A stretch of DNA of 64,000 bases, from the NCBI GenBank assembly GCA_027489875.1, contig JAIXZE010000077.1:1-64000 (forward strand). Direction: 5' to 3'. This document shows positions 19,019 to 29,084 of this stretch, in pieces. Under the pieces are notes generated by a model. The model saw nothing but the letters and a program-made list of their open reading frames with translations. It was not told the origin of the DNA and searched no databases. Origin of the DNA: Verrucomicrobiales bacterium. GTDB taxonomy: Bacteria > Verrucomicrobiota > Verrucomicrobiia > Limisphaerales > UBA9464. Positions within the stretch are counted from its first letter, which is position 1, and the number at the start of each line of letters is the position of its first letter. Both the position numbers and the translations under genes were made by a program.

Positions 19019-21241
19019 ATGAACACCCCAATGCCAGCCCGAGCGAGCCACGCAACCGCCCGTATGGAACCCGCGTCCAGCCTCTCGTGGGTTGGCTCGG
19101 GAGTGGGACGGCGCACGGCCTTTCTCGTCTTGGGAGCCCTGTTGGTGTTCCATACGGCGATGTCGAAAGAGTCAGCCCCAGTTGCCGCTCCGCCCGCCCC
19201 GCCAGTGGAACCCCCGGTGGCGGCCCGGAAGGATCACCCCATGACGTGGCACGGGGAGACCGTGAACGATCCGTACTTCTGGCTGCGCGAGAAGACGAAT
19301 CCCGACGTGATCCGGTATCTGGAGGCGGAGAATGCCTACACCGAATCGCGGACAACGCAGGAGAAGGCATTCGGCGAGAAGCTTTATGCGGAGATTCTTG
19401 GCCGGATCCAGCAGACCGACCTGAGCGTGCCGGTGCGGCGTGGGGCCTTTGAGTACTTCTCGAGGACTGTCGAAGGGCGCCAGTATCCGATCCACATGCG
19501 TCGACCGGTCGGTCGGGGGAAGGCCGAGTCAGCTGACCAGGTACTTCTGGACCTCAATCAACTGGCGGAGGGGCGACCCTTTCTTGGTCTGGGCGGGCTT
19601 GAGGTCAGTGACGATGGAAATCAACTGCTCTACAGCACTGACGTGACCGGATTCCGGCAGTACACGCTTTATCGGAAGGACCTCGTGACGGGTCAGACCG
19701 GGGCAGCCCTTGCGGAGCGTGTGCGGGGTTTTGAATGGGCTGCGGACGGACGGACGGTCTTCTACGTGACCGAGGATGAGGTGACCAAGCGGAGTGACAA
19801 ACTCTGGCGCCGGGATCTTCAAGGAGGGAAACCGGAGTTGGTGGTCGAGGAGAAGGACGAGCTCTTCAGTCTCGGAGTGAGCCGGACCAAGGACCGCAAG
19901 TTCCTCGTGTGTGGGAGTGGCAGCACCGACACCTGGGAGCAGCGGATCCTTTCCTCTGCTGAACCGCAGGGGACGTTCCGGGTCGTGATCCCGCGCGAAA
20001 AGGGGCACAAGTACGACGTCGAACACCGGGACGGCTTGCTCTATCTGCGGACCAATCGGGGGGCGAAAAACTTCCGGTTGGTGACGGCTCCCGTCGGGTC
20101 GCCGACGCAGTGGACCGAAGTGTTGGCGCATCGTTCGGATGTCCTTCTGGAAGGCCTGGAGGTTTTCGAGCGGCACCTGGTTGTCCAGGAACAGAGGGAG
20201 GCGCTGACCCGGTTGCGCATCCAGGACCTGCGCTCAGGGGATTGGCGCGAGGTCACCTTTCCTGAGCCCGTGTACTGGGCTTCGGCGTCCGGCACACCGG
20301 AGTATGGGGCCACGCATGTCCGGTTGAACTACCAGTCGATGGTCACACCCCAGAGCGTCTACGACTGCGACCTGGGTTCGGGTGAATTGACGCTGTTGAA
20401 GCGGACGGCCGTGCTCGGGACGTACGATCCTTCACGGTACGTGACCGAGCGACGTTGGGCGGTCGCCCGGGATGGCGTGCGGGTACCTCTGTCGGTGATG
20501 TACCTGAAGGGCACTCCCATGAACGGAACGGCCCCCTGCCACCTTTACGGCTATGGGTCCTATGGTCTGGGCATGGAGGCGTCTTTTTCCATTCCCCGCC
20601 TGTCCTTGGTGGATCGGGGAATGGTTTCGGTGATCGCCCATATCCGGGGTGGAAACGAGATGGGGGAGGGGTGGCACGATGATGGCATGCTGATGCGGAA
20701 GAAGAACACCTTCCACGATTTCATCGACAGTGCGGAATGGTTGGTGGCCCAACGGATCGTGGCCCGGGACCGCATCGTGATCGAGGGCGGTAGCGCCGGT
20801 GGATTGTTGATGGGCGCGGTCGTGAACCTTCGGCCGGATCTGTTCCGCGCCGTGCATTCCGCGGTGCCCTTCGTGGACGTGATGAACACGATGATGGACG
20901 CGAGCCTGCCCCTGACCGTTGGCGAGTATCTGGAATGGGGGAATCCCAATGAAAAGGCCGCCTTCGACTACATGCGGTCCTACAGTCCGTATGACAACCT
21001 TCGCCGTGCGGCCTATCCGGCCATGCTCGTGACCACGAGCCTGAATGACAGTCAGGTGATGTATTGGGAACCCGCCAAGTACGTGGCCAAACTGCGTACC
21101 CTCAAGACGGATTCAAACCCGCTGCTGCTGAAGTGCAACATGGGGGCTGGCCACGGTGGTGCGAGCGGACGCTACGATCGTTTGAAGGAGGTGGCCTTTG
21201 AATACGCATGGTTGATGCGCCAGGTCGGGATCGAGAAGTAA
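19019..21241 (+). CDS. Oligopeptidase B-like prolyl oligopeptidase family protein (S9A), exported
   Basis: ATG 19019 has AAGGA just upstream and gives 740 residues. An N-terminal hydrophobic segment (RRTAFLVLGALLVFHTAM) suggests export or membrane anchoring, unlike the cytosolic E. coli enzyme. The N-terminal half is the S9 beta-propeller with the family signature NDPYFWLREKTNPDVIRYLE. The C-terminal alpha/beta hydrolase has Ser592 in EGGSAGG, Asp677 in SLNDSQVMYWEP and His712 in GAGHGGASGRYD, a complete triad. S9A enzymes cut short peptides, oligopeptidase B after Arg or Lys. Together with the S1C and S8 proteases on the other side of the promoter gap, this gene could finish digestion of protein outside the inner membrane, which is inference from context. 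Confidence 0.92.
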   Translation: MNTPMPARASHATARMEPASSLSWVGSGVGRRTAFLVLGALLVFHTAMSKESAPVAAPPAPPVEPPVAARKDHPMTWHGETVNDPYFWLREKTNPDVIRYLEAENAYTESRTTQEKAFGEKLYAEILGRIQQTDLSVPVRRGAFEYFSRTVEGRQYPIHMRRPVGRGKAESADQVLLDLNQLAEGRPFLGLGGLEVSDDGNQLLYSTDVTGFRQYTLYRKDLVTGQTGAALAERVRGFEWAADGRTVFYVTEDEVTKRSDKLWRRDLQGGKPELVVEEKDELFSLGVSRTKDRKFLVCGSGSTDTWEQRILSSAEPQGTFRVVIPREKGHKYDVEHRDGLLYLRTNRGAKNFRLVTAPVGSPTQWTEVLAHRSDVLLEGLEVFERHLVVQEQREALTRLRIQDLRSGDWREVTFPEPVYWASASGTPEYGATHVRLNYQSMVTPQSVYDCDLGSGELTLLKRTAVLGTYDPSRYVTERRWAVARDGVRVPLSVMYLKGTPMNGTAPCHLYGYGSYGLGMEASFSIPRLSLVDRGMVSVIAHIRGGNEMGEGWHDDGMLMRKKNTFHDFIDSAEWLVAQRIVARDRIVIEGGSAGGLLMGAVVNLRPDLFRAVHSAVPFVDVMNTMMDASLPLTVGEYLEWGNPNEKAAFDYMRSYSPYDNLRRAAYPAMLVTTSLNDSQVMYWEPAKYVAKLRTLKTDSNPLLLKCNMGAGHGGASGRYDRLKEVAFEYAWLMRQVGIEK

Positions 21242-21254
21242 CGTCGGGTGCGTG

Positions 21255-21731
21255 TCACCGTGCGGGCAACGCGAGGAGTTCGGCTGGTGCCACCTCCAAT
21301 TGCCGGCCGAGCGATTCCGGAATGGCGGTGGCTTCCATCCGTCCGTCGGGATTCTTCGACACGCAGACCACCACCAGACGCCCCGTCCCGATCTCCTCGG
21401 TGGGCCCCGGTTCAAGGCGGCGGATCCGGATCTGGTAGGCGAGGCTTCGTGGCCTGATTTCGGCGACCAGGAGGTGGAGTTCCATGACGTCCTCGAATCG
21501 CAGGGGGCGGCGGAAGTCGCACGACGCATGGACGCGCGGAAACCCGATGGGCGGTTGCAGTCCCGGCATCACCACCGAATGGCCGAGGGATCGGAGGAAC
21601 GCATGTTCCACCGATTCCATGTAGCGGAAGAAGTTGGCAAAATGGACGATACCGGCGAGGTCGGTTTCGTTGAACTCCACCCGGCGGGTCATCTTGAACT
21701 CGAAAGGCACGCCGGAAGAATGCCATCGCAC
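21255..21731 (-). CDS. Acyl-CoA thioesterase, 4-hydroxybenzoyl-CoA thioesterase / YbgC family
   Basis: The protein is 158 residues long, or 145 if translation starts at the internal ATG (MTRRVEF). It has the hot-dog fold signature of the 4HBT/YbgC family: RRVEFNETDLAGIVHFANFF, with the Asp that activates water, followed by YMESVEHAFL. Family members hydrolyse acyl-CoA or acyl-ACP thioesters in the cytoplasm, and YbgC itself is often linked to the Tol-Pal envelope system. No tol genes are present here. The gene converges with the oligopeptidase gene (14 bp apart) and lies 16 bp beyond the antiporter gene in the same direction, so it may belong to an antiporter-thioesterase unit. Confidence 0.85.
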   Translation of the reverse strand: MRWHSSGVPFEFKMTRRVEFNETDLAGIVHFANFFRYMESVEHAFLRSLGHSVVMPGLQPPIGFPRVHASCDFRRPLRFEDVMELHLLVAEIRPRSLAYQIRIRRLEPGPTEEIGTGRLVVVCVSKNPDGRMEATAIPESLGRQLEVAPAELLALPAR

Positions 21732-21747
21732 CGGCGTTTGTCAGGCG

Positions 21748-23028
21748 TCAGGCGGATTGAAGCGTGCCGCGGGCGCGGGCATCCCGTCCGTAGACCCATT
21801 CGAAGACCGGCGTCGCCATCAGCGTGGTGACGATCGCCATGACCACCATGATGGAAAAGAGCTCCGGGGTGATGAGGCCCCGTTCCAATCCGATGTTCAG
21901 GATGATCAGTTCCATCAGCCCCCGGGCATTCATCAGGGTGCCGATGGCCAGCGAGGTGCGCTGGTCCTCCCCGTGCATCCGGGCCGCACCCCAGCACGCG
22001 CCGAACTTGCCGAGGCAGGCCGCGAGCAGGACCACGAGCGCAACAGCCCACAGCGTCGGCGTTGTGACCAGATCGAGGCGCGTGTTCAAACCCGAGTACG
22101 TGAAGAATGTGGGCAACAGGAAGACCACGACGAACGGTTCGATCTGGCGTGTCACCGCAGCGGCAAAGGCCCCCCGGGGCATCGCACATCCCAGGATGAA
22201 GGCTCCGAAGACAGCGTAGATGCCGATGACGTCGGTGAACCACGACCCCAGCATCACCAGCATCAGGACGGTCGCCAGCACCGCATTCGGCAGGGTTCCA
22301 TCCGGGTTCACCCGACTGCCGAGTCTGGCCAACAACCGTTTGCCCACCGTCAGGGTGAAGGTGGCGTACGCGATCCCGCCACCAATGGCCTTCACGGCAA
22401 TGGCGGCGTCCGATTGAAAGCTCGCGAGGACGACCGCCAGGAGGCACCACGCCGCGGCGTCGTCCATGGCACCGGCGGCCAACGCAAGGGTTCCCAATGA
22501 AGTTCCGGCAAGACCGCGCTCGACGATGATCCGTGCGAGCATCGGGAATGCGGTGATGCACATGGAGGCACCCAGAAAGAGGACCGCCTCCCAGGTTTGG
22601 ACCTTGACCGTGAAATACGCGCCAGGGTGCTGGGCCATCCAAAGGGCGATCACCGCTCCAAGGGCAAATGGGGCGAGCATTCCCGCCAGCGAGACGCTGG
22701 CGGCCGCCCGGATTCTGGACCGGAAGAGGTCTGACCTGAACTCCACCCCGACGAGGAACATGTAGATCGAGAGGCCAATCTGGCAGGTGGCGAAGAAGAT
22801 GGCCTTGGATTCCTTTGGGAAGAGCCACTGCTGAAGCGGACGGGAGAACTCGAAGAGCCCCAGCAGCGACGGACCCAGGAGGACGCCGGTGATCATTTCC
22901 GCCACGACCTGGGGTTGCCCCACGCGACGGGCCAGAATTCCCACGATGCGGCACGCGCCGAGGACGACGGCGAGTTGCAGGAAAAACCGCACGGACAGGT
23001 CAAACGTTGACGGTGGCAACGGTGTCAT
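21748..23028 (-). CDS. Cation/proton antiporter, CPA2 (KefB-like) family
   Basis: ATG 23028 gives 426 residues and about 12 predicted membrane helices. It matches monovalent cation/H+ exchangers: VAEMITGVLLGPSLLG after the first helix, the helix-5/6 region MCITAFPMLARIIVERGLAG followed by AAGAMDDAAAWCLLA with the paired acidic residues (the ND/DD motif that carries ions), and a C-terminal NARGLMELIILNIG. No RCK/TrkA-N regulatory domain follows, so it is a short form. It exchanges Na+ or K+ for protons in the inner membrane; ion choice cannot be read from sequence. The thioesterase follows 16 bp downstream. Confidence 0.92.
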   Translation of the reverse strand: MTPLPPSTFDLSVRFFLQLAVVLGACRIVGILARRVGQPQVVAEMITGVLLGPSLLGLFEFSRPLQQWLFPKESKAIFFATCQIGLSIYMFLVGVEFRSDLFRSRIRAAASVSLAGMLAPFALGAVIALWMAQHPGAYFTVKVQTWEAVLFLGASMCITAFPMLARIIVERGLAGTSLGTLALAAGAMDDAAAWCLLAVVLASFQSDAAIAVKAIGGGIAYATFTLTVGKRLLARLGSRVNPDGTLPNAVLATVLMLVMLGSWFTDVIGIYAVFGAFILGCAMPRGAFAAAVTRQIEPFVVVFLLPTFFTYSGLNTRLDLVTTPTLWAVALVVLLAACLGKFGACWGAARMHGEDQRTSLAIGTLMNARGLMELIILNIGLERGLITPELFSIMVVMAIVTTLMATPVFEWVYGRDARARGTLQSA

Positions 23029-23189
23029 TCGCGACCCATAAGCTCCCCATTGGTTTTTCAAGGTCAACATCTGCGTCAGGCAAACTGTGATCTCGGGGAC
23101 GGTAGGCCGGAATTGAGGGGTGAAATGGGGTGGCCCCAAGATTGCCAGCGTGCCGGTCCGGCCGGCCGCCGAATCCGCCGGTGGCATTG

Positions 23190-23324
23190 GGGCGCATCTT
23201 GACACTGCCCCCCCACGCAACGGGGAGGCGACGTCCTCGTCGCCATTCCAAAGCCATTCCCAAGGCGATGAGGACATCGCCACCCCGAATCCTTCCCAAA
23301 AGGGGGCAGTGTCAAGATGCGCCC
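23190..23324. mobile_element. MITE-like palindromic element, copy 3 of 5
   Basis: This 135 bp copy is the cleanest. Terminal inverted repeats match perfectly for at least 23 bp (GGGCGCATCTTGACACTGCC then CCC at each end). Internal hairpins GGCGACG-TCCT-CGTCGCC and GGCGATG-AGGA-CATCGCC are intact. The 9-bp flanking duplication is perfect: GTGGCATTG at 23181-23189 and 23325-23333. It lies in the divergent gap between the antiporter and the CAP-domain gene. The rest of this gap (23029-23180 and 23334-23390) shows nothing distinctive. Confidence 0.9.
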
Positions 23325-23390
23325 GTGGCATTGATCCCGCGGATTCTGGCCTCGCCATGACGCCGCATTCTGCGGTAACCCGATGCCTGA

Positions 23391-25391
23391 GTGAAACCTC
23401 TCCGGAAGCTCCCTCTTGTCGTCCTTCCCCTTCTGGTCGGGACGGGTTTGTCCGATGTGCCCAAGCCACCGGGGCCCGCCGTTCCGCCAATGGTCCCCGC
23501 CACCATCCGGGCGGACCGCGAAGCCGTTCCGAGCGCGGACCCAACGCAGTTGTGGGATGTCGGGGCCTGGACGGACGCCGAGCAACTCGTCCTCGAACGT
23601 GTGAACCGGACCCGCGCCAATCCGCGGGCGGAGACCGAGATCCTCCGGCAATTGCCGGATCCGCTGATCCAGTTCGCTTATTCCTTCTTCCTGGTCGACT
23701 TCCGTGTGATGGCGGCCGACATGGAAACTTACAGCCCGCAGCCACCGTTGGCACCGCATCGCCTGCTCCTCCAATCCGCCCGCGGCCACAGCCAATGGAT
23801 GTTGGCGAATGCGACCCAGTCCCACGTCCAGGGCACCGTGGACATCCTGGCTCGCGTGCTCGCCACCTCCTACCCGGTGGCCATCGTTGGCGAGAACATC
23901 TACGCATCCTCTGAGGGGCCGGAACACGCCCACGCCGGCCTGGAGGTGGATTGGGGCTATCCCGGGAACACCACTGTTCCGACCCCTCCCGGCATGCAGG
24001 AGCCGCCCGGGCACCGCATCAACAACCACGATTCCCGCTTTCGCGAAGCGGGAGTCGGCGTGGTCTACGGACGCAACAGCCGCTCCGAGGGAGGTTTCAC
24101 TGAGACGGTCGGCCCGGAGTTGTACACCATCAATTTCGGCGCGAGGCCGGGTGCCGGGCCCATGGTCACCGGCGTTGCCTATTTCGATCTGGATTCGAAC
24201 CAGCAATACGATGTCGGGGAAGGGATCAGCGGGGTTCGGGTGGAGGTGACCGACTCTTCCTATCATGGCGTCACGTCTCCGGCGGGTGGATATGCAGTCC
24301 CTACCGCTGATGGGGCGCGCACGGTTTCGTTCCTGGCACCCGGTCTGACGACCGTTTCGCGGACCTTGAGCGTGGTGGGCGGAAGCAATATCAAGTCGGA
24401 CCTGAGGCTGGCCTACACGCCGCCGGCGGTCAGCGGCACGGCCACTCCCGTGATCGGGCAGGAAAACGCGTACACGCCGGCGTTGGTGCCCGCAGCAACG
24501 GCCTACGACTGGAGCCTGGGACGGCGGGAATCCACCGGAGGCTTGTGGACGGCCGAGCAGGGCCTCGGCCGGTTGCTGGTGCAGGCCACTCCGGGATATG
24601 ACGTGCGGACCACCGTCCGCCGTGCCAACGGTGCCTACAGCTATCGGTTGACCACGCCACAGCCCGTGGACCAGATCCTCGCATTGGAGGGGCGGTACGT
24701 GGGCGGAAGCAGTCCTGCGCTGGCCTTCTCCGTGGCCCTGGGATTCGCGACGGAGGATCAGACCGTATCAGCCGAAACCTCCGACGATGGGGGTGTCACG
24801 TGGAAGGTTGCCTGGAGACGCTCCGGCGTGACCGGGCTGTCCGATGCCGCCTTTTCGCGGGTTGTCCTGCCGCTGCCTGCCTACCGGGAGCGCGATTACC
24901 AGGTGCGCTTCCGCTATTCCGTTGGTTTGGGGCCCTATTACAACACCACGACTGCTGGCGAGGGGGTGTTCCTCGACGACATCGAACTCGTGGACAGCCA
25001 CAAGCTGGTCGAGTTGAGCACCGGGCGCGTTTCCGCGGGAAGTCCCGTCAACTTCACCCCGTCCCAGGCAGGTGAATTCCTGTTGGCCGTCCGCCCCCTG
25101 GTCGGAACACGACTCTTTCCTCAGGGGCCTCGAAAAGTTGTCAACGCCGTGGTCGGCCCGCCCATCCTCCGCTTGGGGCGGCCGATGGTCCTGGCGGACG
25201 GTCGGATCGAGCTCGGATTCACGGTTGCAGGAGGAACGGCAAGCACCTTCGTACTGGAGCGGACCTCGCAGCCGGGGGGGACGTGGACCACGGAGTCCGG
25301 TGCGACCCTGACGACCGTTTCCGCGGGGAACTTCCTGTTCCGGGTGGCCATGACAGGGGATCGAGCGCTGTACCGGATCCGGTTGCCCTGA
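23391..25391 (+). CDS. Secreted CAP (SCP/PR-1) domain protein with an SdrD-B-like module
   Basis: A GTG start at 23391 gives 666 residues with a hydrophobic leader (KLPLVVLPLLVGTGLS). Residues about 60-250 form a CAP/SCP domain: LVLERVNRTRANPRAE, a histidine-containing helix (SARGHSQWMLANATQSHVQG) and VGENIYAS, with the His and Glu expected in the central cavity. Next comes an SdrD-B-like module (VTGVAYFDLDSNQQYDVGEG), then a beta-rich region that includes TFVLERTSQPGGTW near the end, common in secreted proteins of this phylum. CAP proteins act outside the cell, in some cases as lipid-binding or protease-like proteins; the role in bacteria is mostly unknown. It shares the B-module type with the giant protein at 8307. 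Confidence 0.85.
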   Translation: MKPLRKLPLVVLPLLVGTGLSDVPKPPGPAVPPMVPATIRADREAVPSADPTQLWDVGAWTDAEQLVLERVNRTRANPRAETEILRQLPDPLIQFAYSFFLVDFRVMAADMETYSPQPPLAPHRLLLQSARGHSQWMLANATQSHVQGTVDILARVLATSYPVAIVGENIYASSEGPEHAHAGLEVDWGYPGNTTVPTPPGMQEPPGHRINNHDSRFREAGVGVVYGRNSRSEGGFTETVGPELYTINFGARPGAGPMVTGVAYFDLDSNQQYDVGEGISGVRVEVTDSSYHGVTSPAGGYAVPTADGARTVSFLAPGLTTVSRTLSVVGGSNIKSDLRLAYTPPAVSGTATPVIGQENAYTPALVPAATAYDWSLGRRESTGGLWTAEQGLGRLLVQATPGYDVRTTVRRANGAYSYRLTTPQPVDQILALEGRYVGGSSPALAFSVALGFATEDQTVSAETSDDGGVTWKVAWRRSGVTGLSDAAFSRVVLPLPAYRERDYQVRFRYSVGLGPYYNTTTAGEGVFLDDIELVDSHKLVELSTGRVSAGSPVNFTPSQAGEFLLAVRPLVGTRLFPQGPRKVVNAVVGPPILRLGRPMVLADGRIELGFTVAGGTASTFVLERTSQPGGTWTTESGATLTTVSAGNFLFRVAMTGDRALYRIRLP

Positions 25392-25450
25392 GATCGGCGT
25401 AAGCGTCCCTGATGCTGCGTCAAGGCGCGCTGATACCCGGAGCTAATGGT

Positions 25451-25479
25451 TTGACGTATGAGGGAGTCGGTCATTAGAT
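25451..25479 (+). promoter_or_regulatory. Putative sigma-70-type promoter for sdhCAB
   Basis: TTGACG (25451-25456) is followed after 17 bp by TTAGAT (25474-25479), about 43 bp before the sdhC start. The -35 box is good and the -10 box is weak (three of six). This is the only candidate in the gap before sdhC. Confidence 0.4.
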
Positions 25480-25521
25480 GGCCTGACCTTGCCCGATCCG
25501 GGCTTGAGCGGAGATTTTTCA

Positions 25522-26286
25522 ATGAACCTGATCACGCGCTTCTGGCGCTCGTCGTTGGGTAAGAAGTACGTCATGGCCCTGACCGGGGCAGCGTTGTTCG
25601 TGTTCCTGATCGGCCATCTGGTGGGCAACCTCCAGGTATTTGGCCATCCGGACCTGATCAACGGGTACGCCCATTTACTCAAAAGCAACCGTGGCCTGTT
25701 GTGGGGTGCGCGGCTTGGATTGCTGGGCTGCGTCGGTCTGCACATCGCCGCGGCGGTGACTCTGGTGCTGGCAAACAAGGCCGCCCGGCCCGAGGGCTAC
25801 GCCGGCAAGTCGGCCTACGGATCGACCTTGGCCTCGCGTTGGATGCCGATGAGCGGTTTGGTGGTCCTGGCCTTCATCGTTTACCACCTGCTGCATTTCA
25901 CCGCCCTTCAGCCGGGCATCAACGGGGTCGGTGACTTCTCCAAGTTGACGACCACACTGAATGGGGAATCGGTTCCGGACGTGTACGCCATGATGATCCT
26001 TGGCTTCAACGTGCCCTGGGTGGCGCTGGCCTATCTGGTCGCGCAGGCGCTGCTCTTCATGCATCTGGGACATGGCCTCTCGTCGATGTTCCAGTCACTG
26101 GGACTCCGCAATCATGTGTGGTGGCCCCGTATTCGCGTCTTTGCCCAGCTGGCCAGCATCGCAATCTTCCTTGGGTACGCCTCGATCCCGGTCGCCATTC
26201 TGGCCGGTGGATTGGGACGTGACCACGCCCAGAAGGCGAAGGCGCAGTTGACCGTGGCCGCCGCAGGAAAGGAGGTCGTTCGCTGA
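25522..26286 (+). CDS. sdhC: Succinate dehydrogenase cytochrome b558 subunit
   Basis: ATG 25522 has GGAGA a few bases upstream and gives 254 residues. The protein has five membrane helices, as in the single-anchor cytochrome b558 type of succinate dehydrogenase/fumarate reductase (Bacillus, Bacteroidota, PVC). Histidines positioned to hold two haem b groups lie in [31 protein letters not shown] and [10 protein letters not shown]. It anchors the SdhAB heads and passes electrons to or from quinone. One base separates its stop from the sdhA start, so the subunits are translated together. Confidence 0.93.
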   Translation: MNLITRFWRSSLGKKYVMALTGAALFVFLIGHLVGNLQVFGHPDLINGYAHLLKSNRGLLWGARLGLLGCVGLHIAAAVTLVLANKAARPEGYAGKSAYGSTLASRWMPMSGLVVLAFIVYHLLHFTALQPGINGVGDFSKLTTTLNGESVPDVYAMMILGFNVPWVALAYLVAQALLFMHLGHGLSSMFQSLGLRNHVWWPRIRVFAQLASIAIFLGYASIPVAILAGGLGRDHAQKAKAQLTVAAAGKEVVR

Positions 26287-26287
26287 C

Positions 26288-28246
26288 ATGGCAACGCTCA
26301 AATCAAACATTCCTTCAGGCCCGCTTTCCGAGAAGTGGGAGAACCACAAGTTCAACAGCAAGCTGATCAACCCGGCCAACAAGCGGAAATACAAGATCAT
26401 CGTCATCGGAGCTGGCCTCGCCGGGTCCAGTGCCTCCGCGACGCTTGCCGAGCTCGGATACGAGGTGCACAACTTCGTGTTCCATGATTCGCCGCGGCGC
26501 GCGCACTCCATCGCGGCGCAGGGTGGAATCAATGCCGCCAAGAATTACCAGAACGACGGCGACTCGGTGCACCGTCTGTTCTACGACACCATCAAGGGTG
26601 GCGACTACCGCGCCCGCGAGGCCAACGTCCATCGTCTCGCGGAGGTCTCGGTCAACATCATCGATCAGTGTGCTGCCCAGGGTGTGCCCTTTGCCCGCGA
26701 GTACGGTGGTCTGCTGGACAACCGGTCCTTCGGTGGGGCTCAGGTCAGCCGTACCTTCTATGCACGCGGTCAGACGGGTCAGCAGTTGCTGCTGGGGGCC
26801 TATTCGGCGCTCTCGCGCATGATTGGCTCCGGGGCCGTGAAGTCCTATACCCATTCCGAGATGCTGGACCTGGTGGTCGTGGATGGGCACGCGAAGGGTG
26901 TGATCGTTCGGAACCTCCAGACCGGTGAGATCACGAGGCACTCGGCCGATGCTGTGGTTCTCGCAACGGGTGGGTACGGGAACGTGTTCAACCTTTCAAC
27001 CTACGCCCGCGGCTCCAACACCACTGCAATCTGGCGGGCCTACAAGCGTGGCGCTTGCTTTGGCAATCCCTGCTATACCCAGATCCATCCGACCTGCATT
27101 CCGGTCAGTGGAGACTATCAGTCCAAGCTGACCTTGATGTCGGAGTCCTTGCGCAACGACGGACGCATCTGGGTCCCGAAGCGTGCGGAGGACTGCAAGA
27201 AGAACCCTGCGGATATTCCGGAGGACGCCCGCGACTATTTCCTAGAGCGCATGTATGGCGCGTTTGGCAACCTGGCACCCCGTGACGTTTCCAGCCGGGC
27301 CGCGAAGTATGTCTGTGATGAGGGGCGGGGCGTGGGCGGCACAGGACTCGGGGTGTATCTTGACTTCTCCGACGCCATCAAACGACTGGGTGAGGACAAG
27401 ATCCGGGAGCGGTACGGCAACCTGTTTGCGATCTATCACGAGATCACGGACGAGGATGCCTACAAGACCCCCATGCGCATCTTCCCGGCAGTTCATTACA
27501 CGATGGGTGGCCTCTGGGTGGATTATAACCTGATGTCCAATGTGCCCGGTCTGTTCGTCTTGGGAGAGGCCAATTTCTCGGACCACGGGGCCAACCGACT
27601 GGGTGCTTCGGCGCTCATGCAGGGATTGGCTGATGGGTATTTCGTGCTGCCTTCGACCATTGCGACCTATCTGGCGACGGTGAAGGCGGGCAGCCGTCCT
27701 TCAGAAGACAAGGCTGAGTTCAAGCAGGCCGAGGAATCCGTCCGCAAGGAGGTTGCCGCGTTTCTTGGATCCAAGGGCAAGCGGACACCGTCGAGCTTCC
27801 ACAAGGAACTGGGCAAGATCATGTGGGATCATTGCGGCATGGCACGGACCAAGGCCGGGTTGGAGAAGGCGATTTCACGCATCTCTGCTCTGCGCGAGGA
27901 ATATCGGACCAACCTCCACGTCTCCGGTGAGGCCGGTGAATGGAACCAGTCGCTCGAACAGGCTGGGCGGGTTGCCGATTTCATCGAATTGGGCGAACTG
28001 ATGTGCCGGGACGCCCTGATGCGCGAGGAGAGTTGCGGTGGGCACTTCCGGGAGGAGTACCAGTACACGAAGGACGATCCGGAGGTGCAGCAGGGAATCG
28101 TCAACGCAGGCGACGTGAAGCGACGCGACGAAGACTTCGCTTTCGTGGCTGCCTGGGAATACGCGGGAGCCGGCAAGGCTCCGATCCTCAACAAGGAACC
28201 GCTCAACTATGAGGAAGTGAAGATGAGCACCCGGTCTTACAAGTGA
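26288..28246 (+). CDS. sdhA: Succinate dehydrogenase/fumarate reductase flavoprotein subunit
   Basis: The protein has 652 residues. The Rossmann motif [20 protein letters not shown] begins at about residue 38, [15 protein letters not shown] is the segment where FAD is attached to the histidine, and the active site includes HPTCIP and [23 protein letters not shown]-type and [19 protein letters not shown] segments match the family. It oxidises succinate to fumarate, or runs in reverse, at the cytoplasmic face of the membrane. A strong Shine-Dalgarno (AAGGAGG) lies at the end of sdhC. The sequence belongs to the group with non-classical (b558) anchors, not the E. coli SdhCD type. Confidence 0.97.
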   Translation: MATLKSNIPSGPLSEKWENHKFNSKLINPANKRKYKIIVIGAGLAGSSASATLAELGYEVHNFVFHDSPRRAHSIAAQGGINAAKNYQNDGDSVHRLFYDTIKGGDYRAREANVHRLAEVSVNIIDQCAAQGVPFAREYGGLLDNRSFGGAQVSRTFYARGQTGQQLLLGAYSALSRMIGSGAVKSYTHSEMLDLVVVDGHAKGVIVRNLQTGEITRHSADAVVLATGGYGNVFNLSTYARGSNTTAIWRAYKRGACFGNPCYTQIHPTCIPVSGDYQSKLTLMSESLRNDGRIWVPKRAEDCKKNPADIPEDARDYFLERMYGAFGNLAPRDVSSRAAKYVCDEGRGVGGTGLGVYLDFSDAIKRLGEDKIRERYGNLFAIYHEITDEDAYKTPMRIFPAVHYTMGGLWVDYNLMSNVPGLFVLGEANFSDHGANRLGASALMQGLADGYFVLPSTIATYLATVKAGSRPSEDKAEFKQAEESVRKEVAAFLGSKGKRTPSSFHKELGKIMWDHCGMARTKAGLEKAISRISALREEYRTNLHVSGEAGEWNQSLEQAGRVADFIELGELMCRDALMREESCGGHFREEYQYTKDDPEVQQGIVNAGDVKRRDEDFAFVAAWEYAGAGKAPILNKEPLNYEEVKMSTRSYK

Positions 28247-28283
28247 CCTGGCAGTCAGACACCCAAACCCATTTATCCGAGCC

Positions 28284-29057
28284 ATGAAGGTCAAACTGAA
28301 GGTCTGGCGGCAGAAGAATCGGAACAGCCCCGGTGGATTCGTTACCTACGATTCACCCGAGCTGAACCCCAACATGTCCTTCCTGGAGATGTTGGACGTG
28401 ATCAACGAACACCTCGCCAACAAGGGTGAGGAGCCCATCGCATTCGATCATGACTGTCGGGAGGGCATTTGCGGGACGTGTTCCCTGGTCATCGACGGAA
28501 AACCCCACGGCCCACACAAGGCCGTCGCGTCCTGTCAGACCTACATGCGGAGCTTCAAGGATGGCGATCTGATCACCGTCGAACCGTTTCGCGCGAAGCC
28601 TTTCCCGTTGGTGAAGGACCTTGTTGTGGATCGGAAGTCCTTCGACCGGATCCAACAGGCGGGTGGCTTCATCAGCGTCCGTACGGGAAGTGCTCCCGAT
28701 GCCAATGCCATCCCGGTCCCGAAGGAGAATGCGGACCTGGCGATGGATGCAGCGCAGTGCATCGGTTGCGGTGCGTGTGTTGCCGCGTGCAAGAACGCAT
28801 CCGCCATGCTGTTCGTCTCGGCCAAGGTCTCGCATCTGGGCCTGCTGCCTCAGGGGCAGCCCGAACGGTATCGGCGGGTGAAGGCCATGGTGGACCAGAT
28901 GGACACCGAGGGCTTTGGCGGGTGCACCGTCACGGGATCCTGCGAAGCGGTCTGCCCGAAGGAAATCAGTTTGGATTTCATCGCGCGGATGAATCGGGAT
29001 TACGGACTCGCGCTGTTGATGGGAGACGCCAAGAAGGTGTCGGGTGGCGGGGCCTAG
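28284..29057 (+). CDS. sdhB: Succinate dehydrogenase/fumarate reductase iron-sulfur subunit
   Basis: The protein has 257 residues. An N-terminal ferredoxin domain carries the [2Fe-2S] ligands CREGICGTC (Cys58, Cys63, Cys66) and a later VASCQTYM. The C-terminal domain has [15 protein letters not shown] and [15 protein letters not shown] for the [4Fe-4S] and [3Fe-4S] clusters. It wires electrons from the flavin of SdhA to the haem/quinone sites of SdhC. It ends the sdhCAB operon; the next gene, purN, begins 27 bp after its stop and may be read through, since no terminator is visible. Confidence 0.97.
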   Translation: MKVKLKVWRQKNRNSPGGFVTYDSPELNPNMSFLEMLDVINEHLANKGEEPIAFDHDCREGICGTCSLVIDGKPHGPHKAVASCQTYMRSFKDGDLITVEPFRAKPFPLVKDLVVDRKSFDRIQQAGGFISVRTGSAPDANAIPVPKENADLAMDAAQCIGCGACVAACKNASAMLFVSAKVSHLGLLPQGQPERYRRVKAMVDQMDTEGFGGCTVTGSCEAVCPKEISLDFIARMNRDYGLALLMGDAKKVSGGGA

Positions 29058-29084
29058 TCAGAGCACTTGGCCTTTGCCTACCTC

